From positions 35,898,001-35,962,000 of the forward strand of contig JBANAY010000003.1 in NCBI GenBank assembly GCA_037952775.1: 64,000 nt of DNA, written 5' to 3'. Every line of letters begins with the position of its first letter. Within the stretch, counting starts at the first letter, position 1. The notes under the pieces were generated by a model. That model saw nothing but the letters and a program-made list of their open reading frames with translations, had not been told where the DNA came from and searched no databases. Shown piece after piece: positions 55,180 to 64,000 of the stretch. Made by a program: the position numbers and the translations under genes. Source of the stretch: Clonostachys chloroleuca. Taxonomy: Eukaryota; Ascomycota; Sordariomycetes; Hypocreales; Bionectriaceae.

Positions 55180-56828
55180 ATGGACTCAAAGGACGACAGG
55201 AATCTTTCTGTTATTAAGGACACCGAAGTGGGTGGTTCTGAGGAAACAGCCCGAGTGGTAGACCATGTCGCAGAGAGAAGACTATGCCGAAAGTTCGACG
55301 TGCGGTTGATGCCGGTCCTGGCGATCATGTGTAAGTCGCCGATGGAAGGGCCACTCTGCACCTCATATGCTCACGATTATTACAGATCTCTTCAATGCCC
55401 TTGACAAAGGCAACTTGGGCAATGCGGAATCAGCCCACATGAGCCAACGTATGTTGGACCGCCTTTACCTAACGTTTCTCTTAGACACGCTGACATTTCC
55501 GAAGATCTCAACTTCGCACCGAACCAGTACAACTTGCTGATCTCGATTTTCTTCGTGCCATATGTTGTCTTCGCTCCGCCGGTCGCCATTCTGGGCAAAC
55601 GCTTCGGCCCTGCTCGCGTGCTGCCAATCCTCATGTTCATTTTTGGATCCATGACTCTCTTGTCTGCAGCAGCCAATAACTTCGGGGGCCTCTTCGCTCT
55701 GCGCTTCTTCCTGGGCGCGGCCGAGTCTGGATTCTTTCCATTGGTCATTTACTATCTAACAACGTTTTATCGTCGAGGAGAACTGGCTCGTCGGCTTGCG
55801 CTGTTCTACGCAGCCTCCAATATTGCCAACGCTTTTGTAAGTCAGCAGACGAAAAATAACTCTAGTTTTCTGCACTTGTCGCATCAGGATTAACAATAGT
55901 GCAGAGTGGTCTCTTGTCCTTCGGCGTTTTCCAGATCAAGTCTAACCTTTACCCATGGCGGTATCTCTTCATCATCGAGGGTGCCTGCTCAGTCCTCTTC
56001 TCGTTCTTCACATACTGGTACCTCCCCCTCAGCGCCTCAGAGGCCAAGTTCCTCAACGAGGAGGAGAAGGCGCTCGCCTTCCACCGTATCCAGGTCGATT
56101 CCTCATCCGTCGTGTCTGAAGACTTCAACCTCCGGGACTCGCTCAAAATCTTCACCTACCCATCCACATACGGGTTCCTGATGATCGAAATCTGCCTCGG
56201 TGTCCCCATTCAGTCTGTGGCCCTCTTCATGCCCCAGATCATCTCACGTCTGGGCTACAGCGTCGTCAAGACGAACCTGTACACCGTGGCGCCCAACGTC
56301 GGTGGCGCCGTGATGCTCCTCATCCTCGCCTTCAGCTCCGACTTCCTCCGCCTGCGCTTCCCCTTCATCATGCTCGGCTTCACCCTGACCTTCATCGGCT
56401 TCATCATCTACGCCGCCATCCAGGACGTCCAGGCGCAGCTCCAGCTCGCCTACTACGCCTGCTTCATGATGGTCTGGGGCACCTCGGCACCCTCCGTCAT
56501 TTTGTCGACCTGGTACAACAACAACGTCGCGCATGAGGGCCGCCGCGTCGTCCTCACGTCCGTCGGCGTGCCCCTCGCCAACGTCATGGGCCTCGTCTCC
56601 AGCAACATCTTCCGCGAGAAGGAGAAGCCCAAGTACGAGACGGCCCTGATCACGACGGCGTCCTTTGGGGCGGCCGGGTGCCTGATCGCGGGTTGTCTGG
56701 GGGCCTACATGGTTTTCGACAACTATCGGAGGAACCGCAGGGATGGGAAGAAGACGACTGCTGCCGATGTGCCGACGCACCGGCTGAGGGAGGGACCCAG
56801 TGCCCCCGAGTTTCGGTGGTTCTTGTAG
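55180..56828 (+). CDS. MFS transporter, Dal5-like anion:cation symporter family
   Basis: Four exons, 55180-55330, 55386-55448, 55505-55836 and 55905-56828, give 489 residues. The N-terminal part has the family signature after the first helix (LFNALDKGNLGNAES) and, in helix 2-3, NQYNLLISIFFVPYVVFAPP; about 12 helices follow. RFFLGAAESGFFPLVIYYLTTFYRR is the conserved fourth-helix region of the allantoate permease (Dal5) group. Members carry allantoate, nicotinate, biotin precursors, vitamin H or other organic anions. No substrate-specific motif can be read. The C-terminus is a short basic hydrophilic tail. It is not embedded in a metabolic cluster. Confidence 0.88.
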
Positions 56829-57959
56829 GTTGGTGGAGATGGCACGAGCCCAGGAGGTTATCTCGTTATGTGGGGATACGCATCTATAATCTAGAGTCCG
56901 ACAGCCATTACCTCAAGAGAAGTTCACTTCTCTCACGATATATCTTTTAAGCCAACAGGAGTTGTTGGTAACAAAGCGAGTCATTTACGTTCATCTATGT
57001 GGAGTAATTGTATGATGAAGTGATAATAGGTGTACGTGGTATGAGTTAAGAAGCCCGGTAGCATCCATCATGGGACTCGCAACGAGGAGCACAGTTTCAC
57101 GCTGGTTTTCCGAGGGGGACTCTGTCATGTAATTGCTCACCGAGAAACTAAGTAGAAGCATTAGCGAGGAGACATCTCTTACCGCTGGAAAAGTCATGCA
57201 CAGCAGGGCTGGGAAGGTCAACCGGGTTTCCCAATTTGATTCATCTCGTCTAAGAAGACGATATTCATGACACATCTCCAGGGGTCAGTTCTCGGGAAAA
57301 CAGAAACCCATGTACCAGCAATTTAGCCATCCAACAACGCAGGGCATTCCCCGCATCCAAAACCATCGGCAGCCCATCCTCGTATCTATTTGCTCGCCCT
57401 TCTCAAGCGCGCGGGCAGGGACGAGTTAGTACGCACTGTGCGGACTGCTACGTTACCTTACCTTCTCCTCTTGTAGAAAGCGAGCCGTCAAGCGCATTAT
57501 CCCTAGCTCGAGCTGTCAGTGTGGCATCCAATGTCGCATGTCCCGGCCGCCGGCTCACCCCCGCAGCAGCGACAGCCTGCCTGCCTAACTCGGCATCCCA
57601 TGATTGGAGGTCCGCTGGTCGGCTCTTCGAGGAGAAAGCGAAGATAAGGGAATGATCAGCACTGGGCGAATCTGCCCCGACCGAGTGGAAACCAAGATGG
57701 AGCTCGTCTCAGCCCACTACACAGCTCGGAGCTTTTGCATTACGAAAGGGCGCAGAAGCGCTCCCGAGCTCGGCATGTAACCAGTTGTGGGCGCCGTTTT
57801 TGATGCACCCTCATAAACGACGTGCCTCCATTAATATCTACTCACTTCCCCTCCAATTCGGCGAGCCTGAAAAGTATCTACCTTGATCTTGCTTTCCATA
57901 TTACCCTCAGGCCTTGGTTTACAAGGGGAATTGCAACTACGCCCCATACTACAGCAGCC
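56829..57959. other. intergenic, MFS 3' end and aldolase promoter
   Basis: 1.1 kb without a gene. A GATAAG motif (possible AreA/NIT2-type site) lies at 57643-57648, about 310 bases upstream of the amino-acid enzyme gene. The frame of that gene is open upstream to about 57822 but has no ATG. Confidence 0.45.
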
Positions 57960-59078
57960 ATGGCTTGGTCGTATTCTCCCCAGGTTGGTGACCAGCTTGA
58001 AAGCTTGGATACGCCATCCATGATCGTCGATCTGGATCTCATGGAGGAAAACATCAAAAAACTCATGGACAAGCTCCTACCGACGGGACGTAACATCCGA
58101 CCCCACCTCAAGACCACCAAAAGTGCCGTTCTGGCTCACAGGCTCAACGCCGCCGGTGCCAAGGGTGGCTGCGTGGCCAAGCTCAGCGAAGCCGAAGCCA
58201 TCACGCAAGCCGGGTTCGAAGACCTCCTCATCACATGCGAGATCATTGGAGCCCCCAAGGTGAAGCGGCTGGTGCAACTGTACAAGAAGCACAGGAACAT
58301 CAGGATTGTCATTGACAGCCACGAGGGTGCCACGGCCATTCATGAGGCGCTGTCACAGGAGCCTGATCTTGCCAATGACCCCATCGACGTGCTGGTGGAC
58401 CTGGACGTCGGACTACACCGCACAGGCGTCGCCCCCGGTGAGCCTGCGCTGGCATTGGCACGGCACATTGGCAGTCTTACGAGCCTGCGCCTGATCGGTG
58501 TGCAGGGATACGAGGGCCACCTGCAGCACCTCCATGACCGGGAGGATCGAAAGAAGCAGTGCCTGGAGTCGATGAAGACGTTGACGGAGACGGCAGATGC
58601 GTTCCGGCAGGCCGGGTTCGACATCCAGGTGGTCACGACGGGCGGCACGGGCACGGCCGAGTTCTGTGCGACGGTCCCGGGGGTGACGGAGCTGCAGCCG
58701 GGATCGTTCATCTTCATGGACACGGACTACCGGAATGCCGTGGGCACATTCTACTCCAACAGCCTGACGATCCTGTCGACGGTGGTGAGCAAGCAGGGCG
58801 ATCGGCAGGTCACCATTGACAGCGGGTTAAAGTCGTTGACGACCGACAGCGGACTGTCGGAGTGCAAGGACCCGCGGTACATATACGGCGTCCTCGGTGA
58901 TGAGCACGGTTCTCTCAATTGGGAGGAGGGCACTCCGTCATTGAAGGTGGGCGATCGGATTGAGATGATCCCGAGCCACATCGACCCCACGATCAACCTG
59001 CACGATGTCTACTACGCCCACCGCAAGGGCGTCATCGAGGAGATCTGGAAGGTTGATTCGAGAGGAAAAGTACAATAA
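57960..59078 (+). CDS. D-threonine aldolase-like PLP enzyme (alanine-racemase fold)
   Basis: Intronless frame of 372 residues from ATG 57960 (MAWSYSP), the first ATG of the open frame. The N-terminal (alanine racemase-type) TIM barrel binds PLP through Lys51 in RPHLKTTKS; VVTTGGTGTAEF and GVQGYEGHLQ are barrel phosphate-loop and active-site regions. The C-terminal beta domain has GDEHGSLNW and PSHIDPTINLHD. In chicken D-serine dehydratase the metal ligands at this place are His-x-Cys; in bacterial D-threonine aldolase they are His-x-Asp. Here it reads His340-Ile-Asp342, favouring D-threonine aldolase (D-Thr to Gly plus acetaldehyde) over D-serine dehydratase. A GATA-type site upstream suggests nitrogen control. 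Confidence 0.85.
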   Translation: MAWSYSPQVGDQLESLDTPSMIVDLDLMEENIKKLMDKLLPTGRNIRPHLKTTKSAVLAHRLNAAGAKGGCVAKLSEAEAITQAGFEDLLITCEIIGAPKVKRLVQLYKKHRNIRIVIDSHEGATAIHEALSQEPDLANDPIDVLVDLDVGLHRTGVAPGEPALALARHIGSLTSLRLIGVQGYEGHLQHLHDREDRKKQCLESMKTLTETADAFRQAGFDIQVVTTGGTGTAEFCATVPGVTELQPGSFIFMDTDYRNAVGTFYSNSLTILSTVVSKQGDRQVTIDSGLKSLTTDSGLSECKDPRYIYGVLGDEHGSLNWEEGTPSLKVGDRIEMIPSHIDPTINLHDVYYAHRKGVIEEIWKVDSRGKVQ

Positions 59079-59560
59079 GAGGATGGATAGCTTCAAGACT
59101 TGGGCAACGCTATCCTCGATGCCGCTTAACCAACACGGCAGCTGGATGGGAAGGATCCACAAGCATGCCGGTTGTGTCGGTTGTTTTCTAGCAGCTCTGG
59201 TCCCTCTATCTAATCTAATCGTGGGGAACTGCCAAGGGACCTATCACGCCTAATGCTTTTGATTCTCAGTACGTCACATTTTCTCAGCTATTTCGCGATA
59301 GATAAGGTGAGATATGTGCGTGCCTACTAGAGGTAGATCCTCCTTCCCACGCCAAAAAAAAAAAAAGATGTCTCTCCTTGCGTGTGTGTGTCTTAGCTTC
59401 CTTTCCGTCAGCGTGCCCCTCCTTTGACTCCCCGCACTCTCCTTCACCGATAGCCATCACTTGATCTCCGGCAAGCTCCAGAGCTTCATTGTAGTCAAAC
59501 AGTATCTGAATAATACCCTCCAACTCACAAAATACCCATTTGGCCCAGCTCATATTCGCA
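59079..59560. promoter_or_regulatory. ureG promoter region with GATA motifs
   Basis: 482 bases between genes. GATAGATAAG at 59297-59306 contains two adjacent GATA cores, matching the HGATAR sites of AreA/NIT2 nitrogen regulators, about 260 bases before the ureG start. A run of 13 A lies at 59354-59366. Confidence 0.45.
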
Positions 59561-59897
59561 ATGTCTCATTCTCACTCTCACGAGGGCGGCGTCTCGCACT
59601 CCCATGATAGCAGTGGCTTCAACGCCCAGGAACATGGCCACTCACACGAGATCCTCGACGGCCCCGGCACCTACCTGGGCCGCGAGATGCCCATCATCGA
59701 AGGCCGCATCTGGTCGGACCGGGCATTCACCATTGGAATTGGCGGGTTCGTTTCCCCAAGCAAGCCAAAGTAGAACCAGTAAACCTAACAGCCAAATCCC
59801 ACAGACCCGTCGGTTCCGGCAAGACGGCTCTTATGCTCGCTCTCTGCCTAGCCCTCCGCTCCAAGTACAACCTCGCCGCGGTGACCAACGACATCTT

Positions 59898-59928
<31 letters not shown>

Positions 59929-60064
59929 AACCGGGCCCTGCCCCCGAACCGCATCCGCGCCATCGAGACCGGCGGCTGCCCCCACGCCGCCGTGCGCGAG
60001 GACATCTCCGCTAACCTGGCGGCCCTCGAGGATCTGCACCGCGAGTTCGGCACCGACCTGCTCC

Positions 60065-60097
<33 letters not shown>

Positions 60098-60438
60098 ACT
60101 ACAGCCGCGAGCTCGCGGACTTCATCATCTATGTTATTGATGTCAGCGGCGGCGACAAGGTTCCCCGGAAGGGCGGGCCGGGGATCACGCAGAGCGACCT
60201 GCTTGTCGTCAACAAGACCGATCTCGCTGAGGCTGTGGGAGCTGATCTGAAGGTCATGGAGAGGGATGCGAGGAAGATGCGTGAGGGTGGGCCGACCGTG
60301 TTCGCACAGGTGAAGAAGGATGTGGGTGTGGACCACATTGTCAATCTCATTACAAGTGCCTGGAGGGCGAGTGGTGCGGAAGAGGAGAGGAAGACAAAGG
60401 GAGGGCCCAAGCCCACCGAGGGGATTGAGAGCCTGTGA
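59561..60438 (+). CDS. ureG: urease accessory GTPase UreG
   Basis: Two exons, 59561-59745 and 59805-60438, give 272 residues. The first ~30 residues are His-rich ([16 protein letters not shown]), a nickel store as in plant and fungal UreG. The GTPase core has the P-loop GPVGSGKT, built across the intron; ETGGCPHAA with the Cys-Pro-His nickel-binding triad; ESGGDNLAA; and NKTDLAE for guanine recognition. UreG loads nickel into urease with UreD/UreF, driven by GTP. The intron donor is GTTCGT, slightly unusual, while the branch CCTAAC and acceptor CACAG are canonical. The start ATG at 59561 is preferred to the upstream non-ATG extension. Confidence 0.93.
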
Positions 60439-60644
60439 GCGATAAAAAAGAAAATATAGTACGACAAGTTCATAAAACTGGCGCGCGGTTATAAAGAAAA
60501 TAAATAGGCACTAAAAAGGGAATATATTCTATTGTTCTGCCCAGCCTATAAGCCTATCTCGCCGGAACGTTCGTGTCATATGGTTGTATATGAAAATGAG
60601 AGTCATGATCCTGTATCGTGTCGTAACAAATCGTCTTTCTTTTT

Positions 60645-63164
60645 TTACCCATCCATCATCGTATCTCCATCCTGGTTCTGTTGCCCGTTGTCCTCGATTT
60701 CTAATAACGGCCCCCGCACTGGGATCGCATTTCGAGGCCAGACCCTCTTGTACATGCTCACACCCACGGAATCTTGAGGGTTGATGTGTCCGTCGAATGT
60801 GGCCTTGAAGTATCCGTGGGTTCCCAGGGGCTCCTTGACGAAACCGCTCCTGCCACGCTTGGTCCAGAGAGGGAGGGCCTTGAACCACTCCACGTCCTCT
60901 CGGTTGAAGAACATGTATCGTATCGTGACGATCCTCTTGTGGATGTGGTAGGGGTGGCCCGTGAGGATGATGCGCTTGGCGACAACCCTTGATGTTGAAG
61001 CTGGCAGGGCAGTTCCCGTACCGACCAGACTCAGACCAATGTTGGCTTCCTCTTGCTCGGTGGAGGCAGCAGCCTCTTCGGGAGATGTCTTCTTGAAGAA
61101 GAGTACTGGGACTGGACCCCAGGTCACAGGTCCCAGGAAAGTGGCGATGGCGGATTGACCCGGGTGCAGGTACCTGCAGTACTTGTGCACATCGTTGGGT
61201 GTGTTGCCCGGCTGGGAGAAAAGGGGCTTCACAACCATGCGGCGGGGACCGCACTGGACGATCAGCTCCTCCTTGGCCTTGATGGACTTGGAGTAGTCGC
61301 TGCTCAAGTTGATGAGGTAGTTGATAGAGGTCTTCTTCTGCTCGTGCCGTAGCAGGGAAAACAGGGTGACGGGTGAGCTGGGCTTGTAAGTTTTCTCGAA
61401 CTCAGGACCGATGCCCTTGATGTAGATGTGAACTCGGGTTCCAGGCTCGACGCCACCGACGAGGGCTTCTCTCGTCGCTCTTGAGCGAGAAGAAGAGTAG
61501 TCTGGGATCTGTAGCAGCTTCCTCCAGTCTTCGGGCTCGTGAGCACGGTCCTCATCCTCCTGCCATTCACTCGTTCGCAGACTTTTCAATCCTCTGTACC
61601 GGGCCAACCGCTCTCTGGCAAGAACGTTGGGGTGAAGCTCGATCTCGTCTGGAAATTCCTTGTCATCTTCCGCCTCATCCCGCTTTCTTGAACGGAACTG
61701 GAGGAGCTGCTCGGCATTCGCCTCATCATCAAGTTCTTCCATCATCTCAGATTGGGGGTACTCGGAAGGACCAGCTTCCGTGGGTTCTGGGCCAGCGAAC
61801 CCCTCGATGCCATCTTCAGGAGCCGCTTCATCCTCCTCTTCCTCATCATCCTTCATTTCAAAGTCCTCAAGGTCTGAGTCGGAGTCCGAAAGGTCCTCCA
61901 GGTACCAGGCAGACTGGTACTTGGAAGTTCCTTTTGGCACACGCTTCTTGACCTGTTGCTCCTCTTCCTCGCCCTCTGAAAAGTAGTGGTGATCGTCTAA
62001 CAACACTCCCTTCTTCTGAGAAGCCATGGTCGACATAGCATCGTCATCCTCGGCGTCCATCATGACGTCCTCCGGGGCAAGTTCGTTCAAGTCATCCAAG
62101 TCCTCGGTAGGCTGCTCGAGAACCTTCTCCTCAGCATCAGCCTCGACACTGTCATCGCCCTTCTTCTTTCCATGCTTCGGCAGGGGAGCTGCCACGATCT
62201 TCTCAATCTGGAAAGCGCCCCAATCACCAACTTGGACCAGCCGGTCCGCCTTGAGGCCTCTGCCCCTCACCACACCGGTGATGATGGTGGGGTCTGAAAC
62301 GCCATGTGCAAACTGAACTGACTCCGCCAACATCCAACTTCGTTCATCCCTCCACCTTACGCCCTTGGGGGTAGTGCTGCATAAGGAACGCATGAGGTTG
62401 GCGCATTCTTGTCGGTTATCGAGACTGTAGAGCTTCTCCTGCTCAGGGTGGAAATGAGTGATGAAGGACTTGAGTGAACCCAGGACTCCCGGCCTCTGCT
62501 TGGCGGGCTGGACCTTATCGAGATCCTGGACGACAGTGAAGAGAGTGGACATTCCCTGGCTCTCCACACCTCTCAGGATCAGTTCACCCAATTGATCGAC
62601 CTCGACGGTGGCTGACAGCACAACGAGGACGAAGTCGGCAACTCTCGCAGCATCCAGGCAGGCGCTTAGGTCTCTCTGAAGGGGAACATATTGAATCTTC
62701 TGCTTGAAGCGATCGACTGTGACTCGGAAGTTGCTGTCCTGAACATCGGCCTCAATGTCCACACTGGCGTTCAATTGCTTGGCAACAGCCTTTGCGTCGC
62801 TGTTGGAGCAGAGAGGCAGAACGGCCACAATCCTGGGTGCGCCGTCGCGTCCTGTGAAGATCTGGGTTTCCTTCAAATGGTCCTTGTGCTTGGTGAGGCG
62901 GGCCTGCTTGGCCTGGTTGCGGCGATCGAGTTTGGACATGACTTGTTGGTGGGGGGTTTTTCGTAGACCACGCTCGTTGGGCACTCGACCTAATTTGCAC
63001 ATATTCAATTAGATTTTTTTCTCATTAATTGTCACCAAAGAAACATTCGCCAACGTACCTTTAGCACGGTCGCGCAGCTCATGCTTGGAAGCCGCCTTGG
63101 ACTTGAAAGGCTTATGGGTGACCTTGGTCGTGGGCCTATGCGAGTGAGCTACCACGGCAGGCAT
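60645..63164 (-). CDS. tsr1: ribosome biogenesis factor Tsr1 (40S)
   Basis: Two exons on the minus strand, 63164-63059 and 62989-60645, give 816 residues (yeast Tsr1 is 788). The first exon reads MPAVVAHSHRPTTKVTHKPF and is conserved in the family. Then comes a degenerate translation-GTPase-like domain, the AARP2CN region, a long acidic stretch at roughly 285-460 (EEEEQQVKKR, DSDSDLEDFEMKDDEEEE) and the C-terminal Bms1/Tsr1-type domain (GTRVHIYIKG, NDVHKYCRYLHPGQSAIATF, KRVWPRNAIPVRG). Tsr1 sits on the pre-40S subunit in place of eIF5B and blocks early 60S joining. It is convergent with ureG (206 bases between stops) and divergent from utp7. Confidence 0.93.
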
Positions 63165-63584
63165 TTTGCCTTCGCCTCCAGCTTTGAAGCGGAAAGGTAG
63201 AGAAGCCAGTTTCGTTCGAGGAAGAAAACGGGAATAGAGGCGACGTAGTCTTTCCCTAGATCTGTAATTTTTGAACCAAAAAAATATCTCTTTCGACAAA
63301 CACTGGCGAAAGAGGGTGGCCTGGTGGGTGATAGCCAAAGCGGTGATGGTGGGGTTATGGTTATCTACAAATTTTTGTGTGCGAGCGCTATCGATAACGA
63401 AAGTGGATTCTTTCGACAGCCACTCAGCGTCGCTCGATAAGACCGTCATTTGCATGGCTTGGAAATTTTGTCGGCAGGCTGGACGCAGATCAAGTTCTCA
63501 TAACGACCCGACCGACTTCACCAAGGCGCATTCCACCATTGCGCAGAGCGCAAGACCTGGATTGGAAGCTCACGAAGCGGAACC
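63165..63584. promoter_or_regulatory. divergent promoter between tsr1 and utp7
   Basis: 420 bases separate the two start codons. Both products act in small-subunit ribosome biogenesis, so co-regulation is expected. ACAAATTTTTGT near 63367 resembles the AAATTTTT core of the yeast RRPE site of ribosome-biogenesis genes, but only weakly. No clear PAC site was seen. Confidence 0.5.
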
Positions 63585-64000
63585 ATGGATGTCAAAACTT
63601 TGGAAAAGCCCTCGGGTATTTCTCGCATTTTCAACAACGACAGCGCTACAAACAATGGCGCCGTTGTGGTCGCGTCTCGCACTGATCTCGCCTCGAACAA
63701 GCAGGAGCGTGAGAGAGTCCGTCGTCTGAGAGAAGCGAATAAGTCTTATGGGCGCGGGAGGAGGGTCAACACCAAAGACATCAAGGACAAGAAGCGGCGG
63801 AACCTGAAGACCCTCAATTCCAAGAACGAGAACGCCATTCTCAAAGCCAAGGATGCCGAGATCCTGCTTGAGAATACTGGAGGATTCCTCGAACCCGAGC
63901 ACGAGCTCGAACGCACATACAAGGTACGCCAAGATGAAATCGTAAACGGCATCGCCCTCGAGACCGCGAAGAAGCGATTCGAGCTCAAGTTGGATGCGCT
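63585..64000 (+). CDS. utp7: U3 snoRNP component Utp7 (WDR46), 5' part only
   Basis: Open from ATG 63585 to the window end (138 codons plus), so the 3' part and the WD40 propeller are outside. The N-terminal region matches Utp7/WDR46: basic linker DKKRRNLKTLNSKNENAI, then ILLENTGGFLEPEHELERTYKVRQDEI and KKRFELKL, which lie just before the propeller. Utp7 is a small-subunit processome component needed for 18S rRNA maturation and binds the U3 snoRNP. No intron is needed in the visible part. The frame stays open to the edge, so it is easy to overlook in ORF lists that require a stop. Confidence 0.85.
   Translation, partial: MDVKTLEKPSGISRIFNNDSATNNGAVVVASRTDLASNKQERERVRRLREANKSYGRGRRVNTKDIKDKKRRNLKTLNSKNENAILKAKDAEILLENTGGFLEPEHELERTYKVRQDEIVNGIALETAKKRFELKLDA

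Noticed and set aside
60529..61254. 241-codon minus frame overlapping the 3' part of tsr1
   Set aside because: Same strand but different frame; tsr1 reads through with conserved motifs.

Overview
This window is nuclear DNA from a filamentous ascomycete fungus. It shows single genes on both strands, introns of about 50-100 bases with GT...CTAAC/CTGAC...AG signals, CT-rich 5' leaders, and proteins of clearly fungal families (NRC-2 kinase, Get1, Rud3, Pcf11, Tsr1, Utp7, a GPI-type aspartic protease). The protein sequences look like Sordariomycetes, but I cannot place the genus. I rebuilt about 24 genes by hand, splicing exons by reading frame and splice signals. I saw no rRNA, tRNA, transposon or CRISPR array.

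Layout. 0-12 kb: an AT-rich, gene-poor start; an AT-hook/C2H2 zinc-finger protein; the NRC-2-type AGC kinase; a CorA-like membrane protein; a broken aminoglycoside-phosphotransferase-fold (APH) gene. 12-26 kb: mitochondrial seryl-tRNA synthetase, an Arp10/RO7-type actin-related protein, Yen1/GEN1 Holliday junction resolvase, a frameshifted Mgs1/WRNIP1 AAA ATPase, Pcf11 and a four-helix membrane protein. 28-38 kb: a SERF/4F5 peptide, a minimal SMN protein, Nop15, Rud3, a frameshifted membrane protein, Get1 and a PTAR1-like prenyltransferase-alpha-repeat protein. 40-50 kb: a secreted GPI-type aspartic protease, an AVT-type amino-acid transporter, a 29-residue cysteine-rich metallothionein-like peptide with its own intron, and Rho1. 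52-64 kb: mitochondrial ribosomal protein uL24m, a Dal5-like MFS transporter, a D-threonine-aldolase-like enzyme, urease accessory protein UreG, Tsr1, and the 5' part of Utp7, cut by the window end.

How genes relate. There is no metabolic cluster. Several neighbours share function and probably promoters: Tsr1 and Utp7 (both small-subunit ribosome biogenesis) are divergent, SMN and Nop15 (RNP biogenesis) are divergent, Get1 and the PTAR1-like gene start 69 bases apart, and Yen1 and Mgs1 (both genome maintenance) are convergent.

Most interesting points: the tiny metallothionein-like gene; frameshifts in conserved genes, two of them at G/C runs; the two-indel APH pseudogene; an ambiguous, possibly ultrashort intron at 35.55 kb; a 4 x 24-base in-frame repeat in Rud3; and a D-threonine aldolase whose metal-site residues separate it from D-serine dehydratase. 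I found nothing that I would call a wholly new multi-gene system.
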